Shown: positions 26,972-34,137 of the stretch, piece after piece
How positions within the stretch are numbered: the stretch's first letter is position 1
Layout of the letters: the number at the start of each line of letters is the position of its first letter
Assembly (NCBI RefSeq): GCF_009602705.1
Contig: NZ_VSWH01000001.1
Location: forward strand, 3,782,001 to 3,846,000
Direction: 5' to 3'
DNA from: Chryseobacterium vaccae
GTDB taxonomy: Bacteria > Bacteroidota > Bacteroidia > Flavobacteriales > Weeksellaceae
Length of the DNA: 64,000 nucleotides
Position numbers and translations under genes: made by a program
The notes under the pieces: model-generated
Databases searched by the model: none
Told to the model about the DNA's origin: nothing
Seen by the model: the letters and a program-made list of their open reading frames with translations, nothing else

Positions 26972-27358
26972 TTACCACTCCCAGGTATAAGATATATTAC
27001 CACCTACGGTAGTAGCACCTGTTTGAGGATTTGTCGTCGTGGTGATACCGACTGAAAGTTTCTTTTTCTTCTTACCTCTGGCAGCAAATGCTGAAGGAGG
27101 CGTGGTGTCCTGCATTTCAATGGGAACTTGTCCTAAAAGTCCAATTGCTAAACTAAACCCAGTGATTCTTAAATCTGCAATTTCAAGAGAAGACAGGTAT
27201 TCGTTTTGTTCGTCGGTTAGTTCGAAGTTTTCTCGGATGAACAAAGCTGGGTCTTTCGCTACATTATCAGAAATCATAAGTCTTTCCTCAAAAGGTAATT
27301 CGTTAATTTCTGCTTGTTTTGCTTGTACTCCTTCCGGAGTGAATGGCATTCTTTCCAT
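26972..27358 (-). CDS. Tandem-repeat protein, copy 4 (identical to copy 1)
   Basis: The product is identical to the other copies, and at the variable sites its DNA matches copy 2. It is the promoter-proximal end of the array on the minus strand. Its upstream flank leaves the repeat at 27484, just past the promoter region, so this copy has unique DNA upstream and may be the ancestral unit. Confidence 0.9.
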   Translation of the reverse strand: MERMPFTPEGVQAKQAEINELPFEERLMISDNVAKDPALFIRENFELTDEQNEYLSSLEIADLRITGFSLAIGLLGQVPIEMQDTTPPSAFAARGKKKKKLSVGITTTTNPQTGATTVGGNISYTWEW

Positions 27359-27431
27359 AATAAATAATAGTGTTAGGTTAATTGGTTAAAAAAGTAAATA
27401 ACAGTGAGCGCTATCCTGTTGTTTTCTAAAG

Positions 27432-27439
27432 CAAAGATA
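27432..27439 (-). promoter_or_regulatory. -7 element of tandem unit 4
   Basis: Minus-strand TATCTTTG at the same offset from the ATG as in unit 1. Confidence 0.65.
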
Positions 27440-27483
27440 TTGCTGCGCAGCGACAGAACTCGTCGTATTAAAATTGATTACAA

Positions 27484-27773
27484 AAAACTTTTAAAAAATT
27501 TTTGAAAGAATTGCATCAGATATATCAAAAAAAAAATTATTATCATAGTAATTCTTTTACTTAAATATCAGTTCAAATAAATGGGTAAAAGAAGAAGTAT
27601 TCTCAACCGACAGAAATGCCTAGGTAATTGATGTTTACAATAATAAAAGAGTATAACTTTCCTTATATTAAGTATTCTTGGAACGCGAAGAGTTCTAATA
27701 TCAGATAGGGATTCTGTTTCAAAAAGGAAAGGTGATTCCAATTGAAAAAACCAGAATCAATGGTATTTTTAAA
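27484..27773. other. Gene-free flank between the tandem array and the tRNA terminator
   Basis: AT-rich, with no credible gene. The first 30 or so bases look like a diverged version of the array spacer (an A/T run, then TTGAAAGA and TTGC). I see nothing else. Confidence 0.5.
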
Positions 27774-27808
27774 TAAAAAAACAGCTTCTGATGTCAGAAA
27801 CTGTTTTT
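27774..27808 (-). terminator. Terminator downstream of tRNA-Glu
   Basis: An imperfect hairpin (AAACAG.TTCTGA with TCAGAA.CTGTTT, two-base loop) is followed on the minus strand by T-rich sequence, 11 bases past the tRNA 3' end. Confidence 0.75.
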
Positions 27809-27818
27809 TATTAATTTG

Positions 27819-27890
27819 TAGCCCGTAGGGGAATCGAACCCCTCTTACCAGAATGAAAATCTGAGGTCCTAACCGATAGACGAACGGGCC
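27819..27890 (-). tRNA. tRNA-Glu (UUC), copy 1
   Basis: The minus strand folds as a 72-nt cloverleaf. The acceptor is GGCCCGT with ACGGGCT (a G-U first pair), the T arm contains GGTTCGATTCC, and the anticodon loop TTTTCAT gives anticodon TTC. CCA is not encoded. It is identical to the copy at 27958. Confidence 0.95.
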
Positions 27891-27957
27891 CTCTATCTTC
27901 CACTACCGAAGTAATGTGTTAGTTTTTGTTTTTATAAGTATCAACTCTTAATATTTG

Positions 27958-28029
27958 TAGCCCGTAGGGGAATCGAACCCCTCTTACCAGAATGAAAATC
28001 TGAGGTCCTAACCGATAGACGAACGGGCC
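27958..28029 (-). tRNA. tRNA-Glu (UUC), copy 2
   Basis: Base-for-base identical to the tRNA at 27819-27890, with a 67-base spacer between them. It ends 10 bases before the stop of rpsT on the same strand, so the three may share a transcript. Confidence 0.95.
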
Positions 28030-28039
28030 TACTATAGTA

Positions 28040-28294
28040 TTACGCTAATTTATTAACGTGTTTTGTCAATTTGCTTTTCAAGTTAGCCGCTTTGTTCTTG
28101 TGGATAATGTTTTTCTTAGCTAATTTATCCAATAATGCGATAACTTTTGGCAGTTGCTCTGTAGCTACAGCTTTGTTTTCTTCACTTCTTAAAGCTTTCA
28201 ATGCTGTTCTAGCAGTCTTGTGATAATATCTGTTACGAAGTCTTCTAGTTTCGTTTTGTCTGATTCTCTTTAATGCTGATTTATGATTTGCCAT
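28040..28294 (-). CDS. rpsT: 30S ribosomal protein S20
   Basis: S20 binds 16S rRNA in the small subunit. The 84-residue product starts [20 protein letters not shown], the standard S20 N terminus, and is helical and Lys/Arg/Ala-rich throughout. A longer frame opens at 28315, but the promoter element TAGTTTTG (28320-28313) overlaps that codon, so ATG 28294 is the real start. Two identical tRNA-Glu genes follow on the same strand, the first only 10 bases away. Confidence 0.97.
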   Translation of the reverse strand: MANHKSALKRIRQNETRRLRNRYYHKTARTALKALRSEENKAVATEQLPKVIALLDKLAKKNIIHKNKAANLKSKLTKHVNKLA

Positions 28295-28312
28295 ATCGTT
28301 CAAATGTGAGTG

Positions 28313-28320
28313 CAAAACTA
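28313..28320 (-). promoter_or_regulatory. -7 element of rpsT
   Basis: Minus-strand TAGTTTTG matches TAnnTTTG. It lies 19 bases before ATG 28294 and rules out the upstream ATG at 28315. Confidence 0.65.
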
Positions 28321-28361
28321 TAAACTTTTTTTCAAACTACCAAATTTATTTTCAGAAATTT

Positions 28362-28682
28362 TTAATTTTCTTCTGACAGGTACTTTCTGAGTTTATCTAT
28401 TGCTTGTTCTATTTTTAAATTTTCCTGTTCTTTTTCTATTTTTTTGATTGTGTTTCCCAACATAATCAAAGCATTGTTCCATTCTCCAGTAGTATTGGTG
28501 AAAGTAAGGTTATCTATTGCTACTTCAAAAGCAACCCTTTCTCCGGTCCTGTAAAGTCTGAAACTTATTTTATCATCCCTGCCTGTAATCCCGTCTTCAT
28601 TGATTTGTAAATCATAACTTTTTGGGTTAGAGTGGATTTTCTTAAAAAGCAATTTCGCTTCTTGTATTTTTAAATCCGGCAT
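28362..28682 (-). CDS. Hypothetical protein between tRNA-Glu and rpsT
   Basis: I do not recognise this 106-residue protein. It has no signal peptide or membrane helix. It begins MPDLKIQEAKLLFKKIHSNP, has an alternating-strand middle (ISFRLYRTGERVAFEVAIDN) and ends in a charged helix (IKKIEKEQENLKIEQAIDKL), so a small cytoplasmic alpha/beta fold is likely. It starts 15 bases after the 3' end of a tRNA-Glu on the same strand and is probably read from the tRNA promoter. Confidence 0.7.
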   Translation of the reverse strand: MPDLKIQEAKLLFKKIHSNPKSYDLQINEDGITGRDDKISFRLYRTGERVAFEVAIDNLTFTNTTGEWNNALIMLGNTIKKIEKEQENLKIEQAIDKLRKYLSEEN

Positions 28683-28696
28683 GATATCAAATTTGG

Positions 28697-28768
28697 TAGC
28701 CTATAGGGGAATCGAACCCCTGTTGCAAGAATGAAAATCTTGAGTCCTAACCACTAGACGAATAGGCC
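28697..28768 (-). tRNA. tRNA-Glu (UUC), divergent copy 3
   Basis: A 72-nt cloverleaf on the minus strand. The anticodon loop TTTTCAT gives TTC again, but the acceptor (GGCCTAT with ATAGGCT) and anticodon stems (CAAGA/TCTTG) differ from the two identical copies downstream. Confidence 0.95.
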
Positions 28769-29178
28769 AAATTTTGAGGTTGCAAAAGTAATGATTAAGT
28801 TTTTAACTTCAAAATTATTTTTAATGTTCATTGTATATTTTATGAGTGATAATTTATAAATAACTGATGTTGATATTGTTATGTTAAATGCTTTTTTACA
28901 AGGGAACCAGCCTTTTCTTAGAGCGGTAAAAAGCCCGCAAAAGACTGGCGCCATGTTAAAGTATAAATTTATAAAGAATTTTGAATTAAAAGATCTTTAA
29001 TCCGGAGAAAATAACTTTAAATAACCTGAAATCAAATTAGCTAAAAAAGATGGCAATCTATTATTGATGAGTTTCAAAACTTCCCTCTTCCAGCTTCCGA
29101 GTTCTATAAATTCAACAATTCTTATCCCTCTGAGGTTACATAATTTTAATCTTTACATTAAAGAATGGGGGTCAATAG
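28769..29178. other. Gene-free region upstream of tRNA-Glu copy 3
   Basis: About 410 bases. It contains the pyrimidine-rich dispersed motif (29075-29100) and presumably the promoter of the tRNA-Glu unit. A short open frame overlapping the tRNA is not credible. Confidence 0.5.
29075..29100 (+). repeat. Pyrimidine-rich dispersed motif, copy 2
   Basis: Contains AACTTCCCTCTTCCAGCTTC, matching 10361-10396 at most positions. Confidence 0.5.
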
Positions 29179-29207
29179 CAAAGCGGCCATACTTTATAGC
29201 CGCTTTG
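29179..29207 (-). terminator. Terminator after the amidase gene
   Basis: CAAAGCGGC pairs with GCCGCTTTG over 9 bp, 30 bases past the amidase stop on the minus strand. Confidence 0.8.
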
Positions 29208-29236
29208 TTATATTTTCATTTGAAAAAGAGATTATA

Positions 29237-30526
29237 TTACTTATACACCTTTTGTATCACCGTATTCTTTATTCCTTTTGCATCAAGGTCTTTCTGAAGT
29301 TTTACAGCATCTTCCAGAGTGTATACTTTTCCGTAAGTATAGTAGAATATACCGTTATCTTTATTCCTTTCGACATCTTTAAGTGTCTGAAGGATAAATG
29401 AATTTCCGTTCAGTTTTTCGCCGGTATAGACTTCTATTGTATAATAGCCTGTAAGAAGTTTCTGGTTCGGCATAAATCCTACTGCAAAAGCATTTCGGAA
29501 GCCTGCATCTTTGGCTGTTCTGAGGTTGATGTCTTTTACAGAAGCCATATTGGTTACTCCGTAATAGTATTTATATTGTCCGTTTTCTTTAAGAGGAAGA
29601 ATATAGTTCAGTCCCTTTAAAGCCGGATCTCCGTCGTTGTATTTAGTTGGAGAGCTCATCAGTAATATTCTGAAGTCATTTTTCAATGGAGACTCTGCGG
29701 GTCTTTCAGGTTCTGGTTTTTTGGTAACAACAGGTCCTCCTGATTTTCTATCGAGAGCTTTTTTATAATTAATAACCGCATTGTAGATGTTTTCTGCAAC
29801 TTCGTCTTTTCCTTTGTCAGAATTCAGATATTGGGCATCATCATAATTGTTAACAAATCCTGTCTCGATTAATACAGACGGCATGGCACTTCTTCTTAAG
29901 ATGTGAAGATTTTCCTGCTTTACCCCCCTTGAAAAACGTCCGCTTGCCGCGAAATTGGTTTCAATAAAGCTTCCAATAGTCAAACTGTTTTCCAGATATT
30001 TACTTTGCTGAATTTTAAGAGCAATTAACGATTCCGGAGAAGAGGCATCATAAGAGGCAAAGGTTTCCTTATCCCTTTCATCAAGGTAGATTACATTGTT
30101 TTCCTGCTTCGCTACTTCCAAGTTTTCTTTATTTTGTGCAGGCCCCTGAACAAAGGTTTCCGTTCCTTTTGCTGTAGCCGATTTGCTTGGTGAAGAATTA
30201 ACATGCACAGAGATAAATAAATCAGCTTTGTTTCTGTTGGCAATATTGGTTCTGTCCGTTAATGATGGGTATTCATCAATCTTACGGGTATATATTACTT
30301 TGAAATCTCTGTTTTTTTCAAGCATGGCTCCCAGTTTAAGAACAATGCCTAAAGTAACATCCTTCTCCATTACCAATCCTATATCAGAATAATTCCTGGT
30401 AGCTCCATGATCACCTCCCCCGTGTCCGGCATCTAAAACGATGATAAATTTCTTTTGCGAAAAAATAAAAGTGCTGGTAAGGATAAGGAGAAATGATAAA
30501 ATTATTTTAAAATTTTGTTTGTGCAT
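29237..30526 (-). CDS. N-acetylmuramoyl-L-alanine amidase (Amidase_3) with C-terminal SPOR-like domain
   Basis: The enzyme cuts the amide bond between muramic acid and the stem peptide of peptidoglycan, in the periplasm. A signal peptide (ending TFIFSQ) is followed by the zinc amidase domain (about 28-255): IIVLDAGHGGGDHGATR, then the zinc ligands in VMEKD and FISVHVNSS, and VLIETGFVNN near the end. The C-terminal 130 residues have two related repeats (AFAVGFMPNQKLLTGYYTIE and YTLEDAVKLQKDLDAKGIKN) typical of a SPOR-like peptidoglycan-binding fold. It is divergent from lptD, so the two share a short promoter region. Confidence 0.92.
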   Translation of the reverse strand: MHKQNFKIILSFLLILTSTFIFSQKKFIIVLDAGHGGGDHGATRNYSDIGLVMEKDVTLGIVLKLGAMLEKNRDFKVIYTRKIDEYPSLTDRTNIANRNKADLFISVHVNSSPSKSATAKGTETFVQGPAQNKENLEVAKQENNVIYLDERDKETFASYDASSPESLIALKIQQSKYLENSLTIGSFIETNFAASGRFSRGVKQENLHILRRSAMPSVLIETGFVNNYDDAQYLNSDKGKDEVAENIYNAVINYKKALDRKSGGPVVTKKPEPERPAESPLKNDFRILLMSSPTKYNDGDPALKGLNYILPLKENGQYKYYYGVTNMASVKDINLRTAKDAGFRNAFAVGFMPNQKLLTGYYTIEVYTGEKLNGNSFILQTLKDVERNKDNGIFYYTYGKVYTLEDAVKLQKDLDAKGIKNTVIQKVYK

Positions 30527-30548
30527 CTTACAGTTTTAAAAATTATAT

Positions 30549-30556
30549 TAATTTTG
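30549..30556 (+). promoter_or_regulatory. -7 element of lptD
   Basis: TAATTTTG, 24 bases before the TTG start codon at 30580. It supports that unusual start. Confidence 0.55.
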
Positions 30557-30579
30557 AGCCTTAATTATATAGAATAAAA

Positions 30580-33165
30580 TTGGCCAAAACCGTCCTCAAA
30601 AATATATTACAAATTTTAATTATCCTAATTTTTAACAATTTTTTAGCACAGAAAACGTCTGAAAAGTTGCCTAAAAATGCGGTTAATGATACTATTTCCA
30701 AAAAGGATACCATAGTTGTAAAGAAAGAAGCTTTAGAAGATGTTCTTCGTACAAAAGCCGATGACCAGAGAAGAGATGTTCCTAAAAAAATGACATTTCT
30801 GAACAGAAAAGCCCAGGTGAAATACCAGGATATGCAGATTGATGCAGATTATATTTCTATTGATGATAATAAAAATGTGATCTATGCCCGCGGAAAACTG
30901 GATTCATTAGGGAAAATCATCGAACCTGTAATAACCATGCAGGGCGGAAAAAAATATGAGACCAACGAATTCAGTTATAATACTAAAACCAGACAGGCTA
31001 TTGCCTACAATGCCAGAACTGAAGAAAGCGAAGGGGTAATTACCGCACAGAAGACTAAAAAGTATAACGATTCTGTGTTCGCCATGAGGAATGCAGATTA
31101 TACAACCGATGATTATTATATCAAGAAAAAAGATACGGTATCGGATTATTTTATGAGGGCTTCCAATATTAAGCTGATCAAATCCAAAGAAAAATCTCAG
31201 ATCGTTACCGGTCCTATCCAGATGTATATAGAAAAGGTTCCAACACCTTTAATCCTGCCGTTTGCCGTTCTTCCGTTTTCAGCAAAAAGAGCTGCCGGAA
31301 TCCTGATTCCGAGTTTTGGGGAAAGGGAAGATGTAGGATTCTTTCTTAACGGACTTGGATACTACCAGCCGATTGGGGAACATTTTGACCTTAAAGTACT
31401 CGCAGATATCTATACCAAAGGAAGCTGGAATATACGTCCACAAATGAATTATCTGAAAAAATACCGGTATTCCGGAAGTTTTACGGCAGATGTTGGAACA
31501 ATGATCAGAGGAATTAAGGGACTGGATGATTATACCAAAAACAGTACCTATAGAATTACCTGGAATCATTCACAGGATACAAAAGCCAATCCATTCCTTA
31601 CATTCAGTGCTTCTGTGGATATTGTAAGTACCAAGTTTTATAATAATCCGCTGAACAATAACTATATTTTCAACCAGAACGTGCTGAATACACAGCAGAA
31701 CTCAACGGTAACCCTTACCAAGAGATTCCTGAAACTGCCTATGACCATTACGGGAACAGCTTCTTATGCCCAGAATTTTGCAACGGGACTGTCAGACCTT
31801 CGTCTTCCTCAGATGAACGTGGCTATTAACCAGTTTTACTTATTTAAATCTAAAACAGGAGTAAGACAGGGACTTCTTGAAAATATTACCGTAAATACAG
31901 GCTTTAACCTGACTAATTTTGTCAACACTCAGGAAAATGAGCTTTTCACTAAAGCGATGTGGGATAAAATGCAGACAGGACTTAAAAATAATATTGCGTT
32001 AGGAACCAATACAACCCTGGCAAAATATTTTACATTCAGTTTAAGTGCGAATATTGATAACGCATTAACGACAAAAACCCTGAACAAATATTATGACCCT
32101 GTAAAAAATGTTGAAGTAGACGAAATACAGAAGAATGTTGCAGGGTATTCCACTTTCTCTACAACAGCCAGTCTTCAGACAACATTGTATGGTGGAATGA
32201 AGTTTAAAAAAGGATCTGCTATACAGGCGATAAGACATATGATGACACCAAGTATCGGGTTTACTTACTCTCCGGATTTCGGAAGTCCGAACTTTGGATA
32301 TTATAAAAACTTTTACAATGCGCAGGGAGCTCTTACCCCATATTCCATCTTCGAAAAAGGAATTGTAGGAACGCCTCCAAGCGGAATGCAGGGAGCTCTG
32401 GGATTGAGTATCGGGAACAACGTCGAGATGAAAGTAAGGTCTAAAAAAGATTCTACGGGAGTAAAAAAGGTTAAGATCTTTGAATCTTTGAATTTCTCCG
32501 GAAGCTATAACTTTGCAGCGAAAACACACCCATGGTCTGTATTTACATTCAGCGGACAGTCTTCTTTCTTTAACAACAAACTTAGCGTTAATACAAGTCT
32601 TGCTTTAGAGCCGTATAGAATTGCTTTTGCTCCGGGAGAAAATGTTGGGGTCAGAACAGAAGATTTTGGACATTTCAGTGTACAGGGCTTCAATGTTCAG
32701 ATGTCGTATCCTCTAAGCAGCGAGCTGTTCGGCGAAAAGACAGATTATGCTAAAAAGTATGCCTCAAAAGGAGAAGTAAGAAATGAGAATTATTATTTTG
32801 ATGATGATAATTACGCTCATTTTGATCAGGCGTGGACTTTGAATGTTAACGCCAATTATGCTTATTCAAAAGGGACTTCAAGATTAGGAAATAAAATCGC
32901 TTCCATAGGACTTGACGGAAGTATCAAGCTTACTCCTTACTGGAATATCAACGGAAGTACACACTACGATCTTGTATCCAAAGAACTGGCCTATACAAGG
33001 ATTGGATTTTCAAGAGACCAGCGAAGTTTTACAATTAATTTCAACTGGGTTCCTTTCGGACAGTATAAAGTATATGATTTCTTTATCGGAATCAAAGCCA
33101 ATATCTTAAGCGATGCACTGAAGTACAAAGACAGAAGCTTCACGCAGCCTAATGCCCCTTTCTAA
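30580..33165 (+). CDS. lptD: LPS-assembly outer-membrane protein LptD
   Basis: LptD inserts lipopolysaccharide into the outer leaflet of the outer membrane. The start is TTG 30580: an in-frame stop lies 16 bases upstream, a promoter element sits 24 bases before it, and no ATG occurs for about 70 codons. From TTG the protein has a signal peptide (ending NNFLAQ). An OstA/LptA-like beta-jellyroll (about 70-250, with IDADYISIDDNKNVIYARGK) is followed by a large barrel of repeated strands ending DFFIGIKANILS. This is the longer Bacteroidota form (861 residues). Confidence 0.88.
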   Translation: MAKTVLKNILQILIILIFNNFLAQKTSEKLPKNAVNDTISKKDTIVVKKEALEDVLRTKADDQRRDVPKKMTFLNRKAQVKYQDMQIDADYISIDDNKNVIYARGKLDSLGKIIEPVITMQGGKKYETNEFSYNTKTRQAIAYNARTEESEGVITAQKTKKYNDSVFAMRNADYTTDDYYIKKKDTVSDYFMRASNIKLIKSKEKSQIVTGPIQMYIEKVPTPLILPFAVLPFSAKRAAGILIPSFGEREDVGFFLNGLGYYQPIGEHFDLKVLADIYTKGSWNIRPQMNYLKKYRYSGSFTADVGTMIRGIKGLDDYTKNSTYRITWNHSQDTKANPFLTFSASVDIVSTKFYNNPLNNNYIFNQNVLNTQQNSTVTLTKRFLKLPMTITGTASYAQNFATGLSDLRLPQMNVAINQFYLFKSKTGVRQGLLENITVNTGFNLTNFVNTQENELFTKAMWDKMQTGLKNNIALGTNTTLAKYFTFSLSANIDNALTTKTLNKYYDPVKNVEVDEIQKNVAGYSTFSTTASLQTTLYGGMKFKKGSAIQAIRHMMTPSIGFTYSPDFGSPNFGYYKNFYNAQGALTPYSIFEKGIVGTPPSGMQGALGLSIGNNVEMKVRSKKDSTGVKKVKIFESLNFSGSYNFAAKTHPWSVFTFSGQSSFFNNKLSVNTSLALEPYRIAFAPGENVGVRTEDFGHFSVQGFNVQMSYPLSSELFGEKTDYAKKYASKGEVRNENYYFDDDNYAHFDQAWTLNVNANYAYSKGTSRLGNKIASIGLDGSIKLTPYWNINGSTHYDLVSKELAYTRIGFSRDQRSFTINFNWVPFGQYKVYDFFIGIKANILSDALKYKDRSFTQPNAPF

Positions 33166-33172
33166 GATCGGA

Positions 33173-33203
33173 TTGGCATTTGAAAATATAAATTTTATAT
33201 TTG
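33173..33203 (+). promoter_or_regulatory. Promoter of the RidA gene
   Basis: TTG (33173-33175), a 20-base spacer and TATATTTG (33196-33203): a near-ideal Bacteroidota promoter, 36 bases before the RidA start. Confidence 0.75.
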
Positions 33204-33238
33204 CATCCAGATAAAATTCTAATAAAAATAAATTCTAA

Positions 33239-33619
33239 ATGAAACAAATAATCAACACAGTGAACGCGCCTGCAGCTATCGGACCTTATTCACAAGCTAA
33301 TATGGCCAACGGAGTATTGTATATCTCCGGACAGATTCCTGTAGATCCTGCAACTGGTAAATTGGTGGAAGGAATTGAAAAAGAAACGCATCAGGTAATG
33401 AAAAATCTTGAAGCGATCCTTACGGAAGCCGGAATGACTTTTAAAAACGTTGTAAAGGCTACTATCTTCTTAAAAAGTATGGATGATTTTGCTGTAATGA
33501 ATGATATTTATGCATCATATCTGGATGCAGACAGCTACCCTGCACGTGAAACGGTACAGGTATCATGTCTGCCTAAGAACGTTGATATTGAAATTTCTAT
33601 GATTGCACATCAGGATTAA
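33239..33619 (+). CDS. ridA: RidA-family 2-iminobutanoate/2-iminopropanoate deaminase
   Basis: RidA hydrolyses reactive enamine/imine intermediates released by PLP enzymes. The 126-residue protein shows the family signature throughout: NAPAAIGPYSQANMANGVLY near the N terminus, SGQIPVDPATG, TEAGMTFKNVVKATIFL and the C-terminal ETVQVSCLPKNVDIEISMIA. The conserved Arg is in YPARE. It is a cytoplasmic trimer in known relatives. Its stop overlaps the start of the next gene (TAATG). Confidence 0.96.
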   Translation: MKQIINTVNAPAAIGPYSQANMANGVLYISGQIPVDPATGKLVEGIEKETHQVMKNLEAILTEAGMTFKNVVKATIFLKSMDDFAVMNDIYASYLDADSYPARETVQVSCLPKNVDIEISMIAHQD

Positions 33620-34074
33620 TGAATTTTATAAGAAATACAATTGCGGTGCTCGTAGGCCTTGGTATAGCTGGGCTTATTATTACTCTTGGTATAAGAGCGT
33701 TTCCGCAATGGATCACTTTCGATGCTTTTGCTCCGTTTGAGCACTGGCAGCATTTTCTTTACAGTATGAAGGATGATAATGCCTTCTTTGGGTTCCTGCT
33801 TTTTATTTCAGGATTGGGAACTACCATTGGAGGTGTGGCTACAGCACTCATTGTGAAGTATGCTAAGGTAGCATATGCCATCCTTATCGGCTTTATTATG
33901 CTTTTCATCGCTATGCTGGATGTTATCATATTTCCTTATCATCCTACCTTTTATAAGATCTCTATTTTCCTTACGTTTTTCCCGTTCTCATGGGTAGGGG
34001 GAAAAATTGTAGAAGTAATTTATGAGCGGAATAAAAAGAAAAGAATCGCTGAGAAAATGAACAAAAACAAATAA
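33619..34074 (+). CDS. Four-helix inner-membrane protein, function unknown
   Basis: I do not recognise the family. The 151-residue protein has about four hydrophobic segments (8-26, 55-77, 83-103 and 110-130) and a very basic cytoplasmic tail (RNKKKRIAEKMNKNK). The first loop, of about 25 residues, is aromatic-rich (FPQWITFDAFAPFEHWQHFL). It is translationally coupled to ridA (1-base overlap) and followed by a terminator, so the two form a unit. Confidence 0.75.
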   Translation: MNFIRNTIAVLVGLGIAGLIITLGIRAFPQWITFDAFAPFEHWQHFLYSMKDDNAFFGFLLFISGLGTTIGGVATALIVKYAKVAYAILIGFIMLFIAMLDVIIFPYHPTFYKISIFLTFFPFSWVGGKIVEVIYERNKKKRIAEKMNKNK

Positions 34075-34107
34075 AAAAACGCTGCATCAACTGCAGCGTT
34101 TTTTTTA
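34074..34107. terminator. Bidirectional terminator between the RidA unit and htrA
   Basis: AACGCTGCA (34078-34086) pairs with TGCAGCGTT (34092-34100) around TCAAC, with A-run and T-run flanks. It sits between convergent genes. Confidence 0.9.
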
Positions 34108-34137
34108 TTAATATGAAAAGACTATTGTCTGTATTGA

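Larger units (their letters stand above)
24719..27483 (-). repeat. Tandem array: four 736-bp units, each a complete transcription unit
   Basis: Units begin at 24719, 25455, 26191 and 26927; the last ends at 27483, lacking the distal spacer. Each unit carries, in minus-strand order, a promoter (TATCTTTG), about 67 bases of leader, a 128-codon gene, and an 8-bp-stem terminator with a T-run. By eye the full spacers are identical. The coding parts differ at four positions, all synonymous. After 27483 the flank still resembles the spacer for about 30 bases, in diverged form. Confidence 0.97.

Noticed and set aside
24831..27389. Plus-strand 116-residue frames repeated four times inside the tandem array (24831, 25567, 26303, 27039)
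   Set aside because: They are antisense shadows of the 128-residue genes. The variable sites that are silent on the minus strand change this frame (Ile/Met), and no promoter is visible for them.
24719..27483. CRISPR array
   Set aside because: The repeat unit is 736 bp and contains a gene; there are no short repeats with unique spacers.
28754..28954. 66-residue minus-strand frame
   Set aside because: It overlaps the 5' end of a tRNA-Glu and has no protein-like features.
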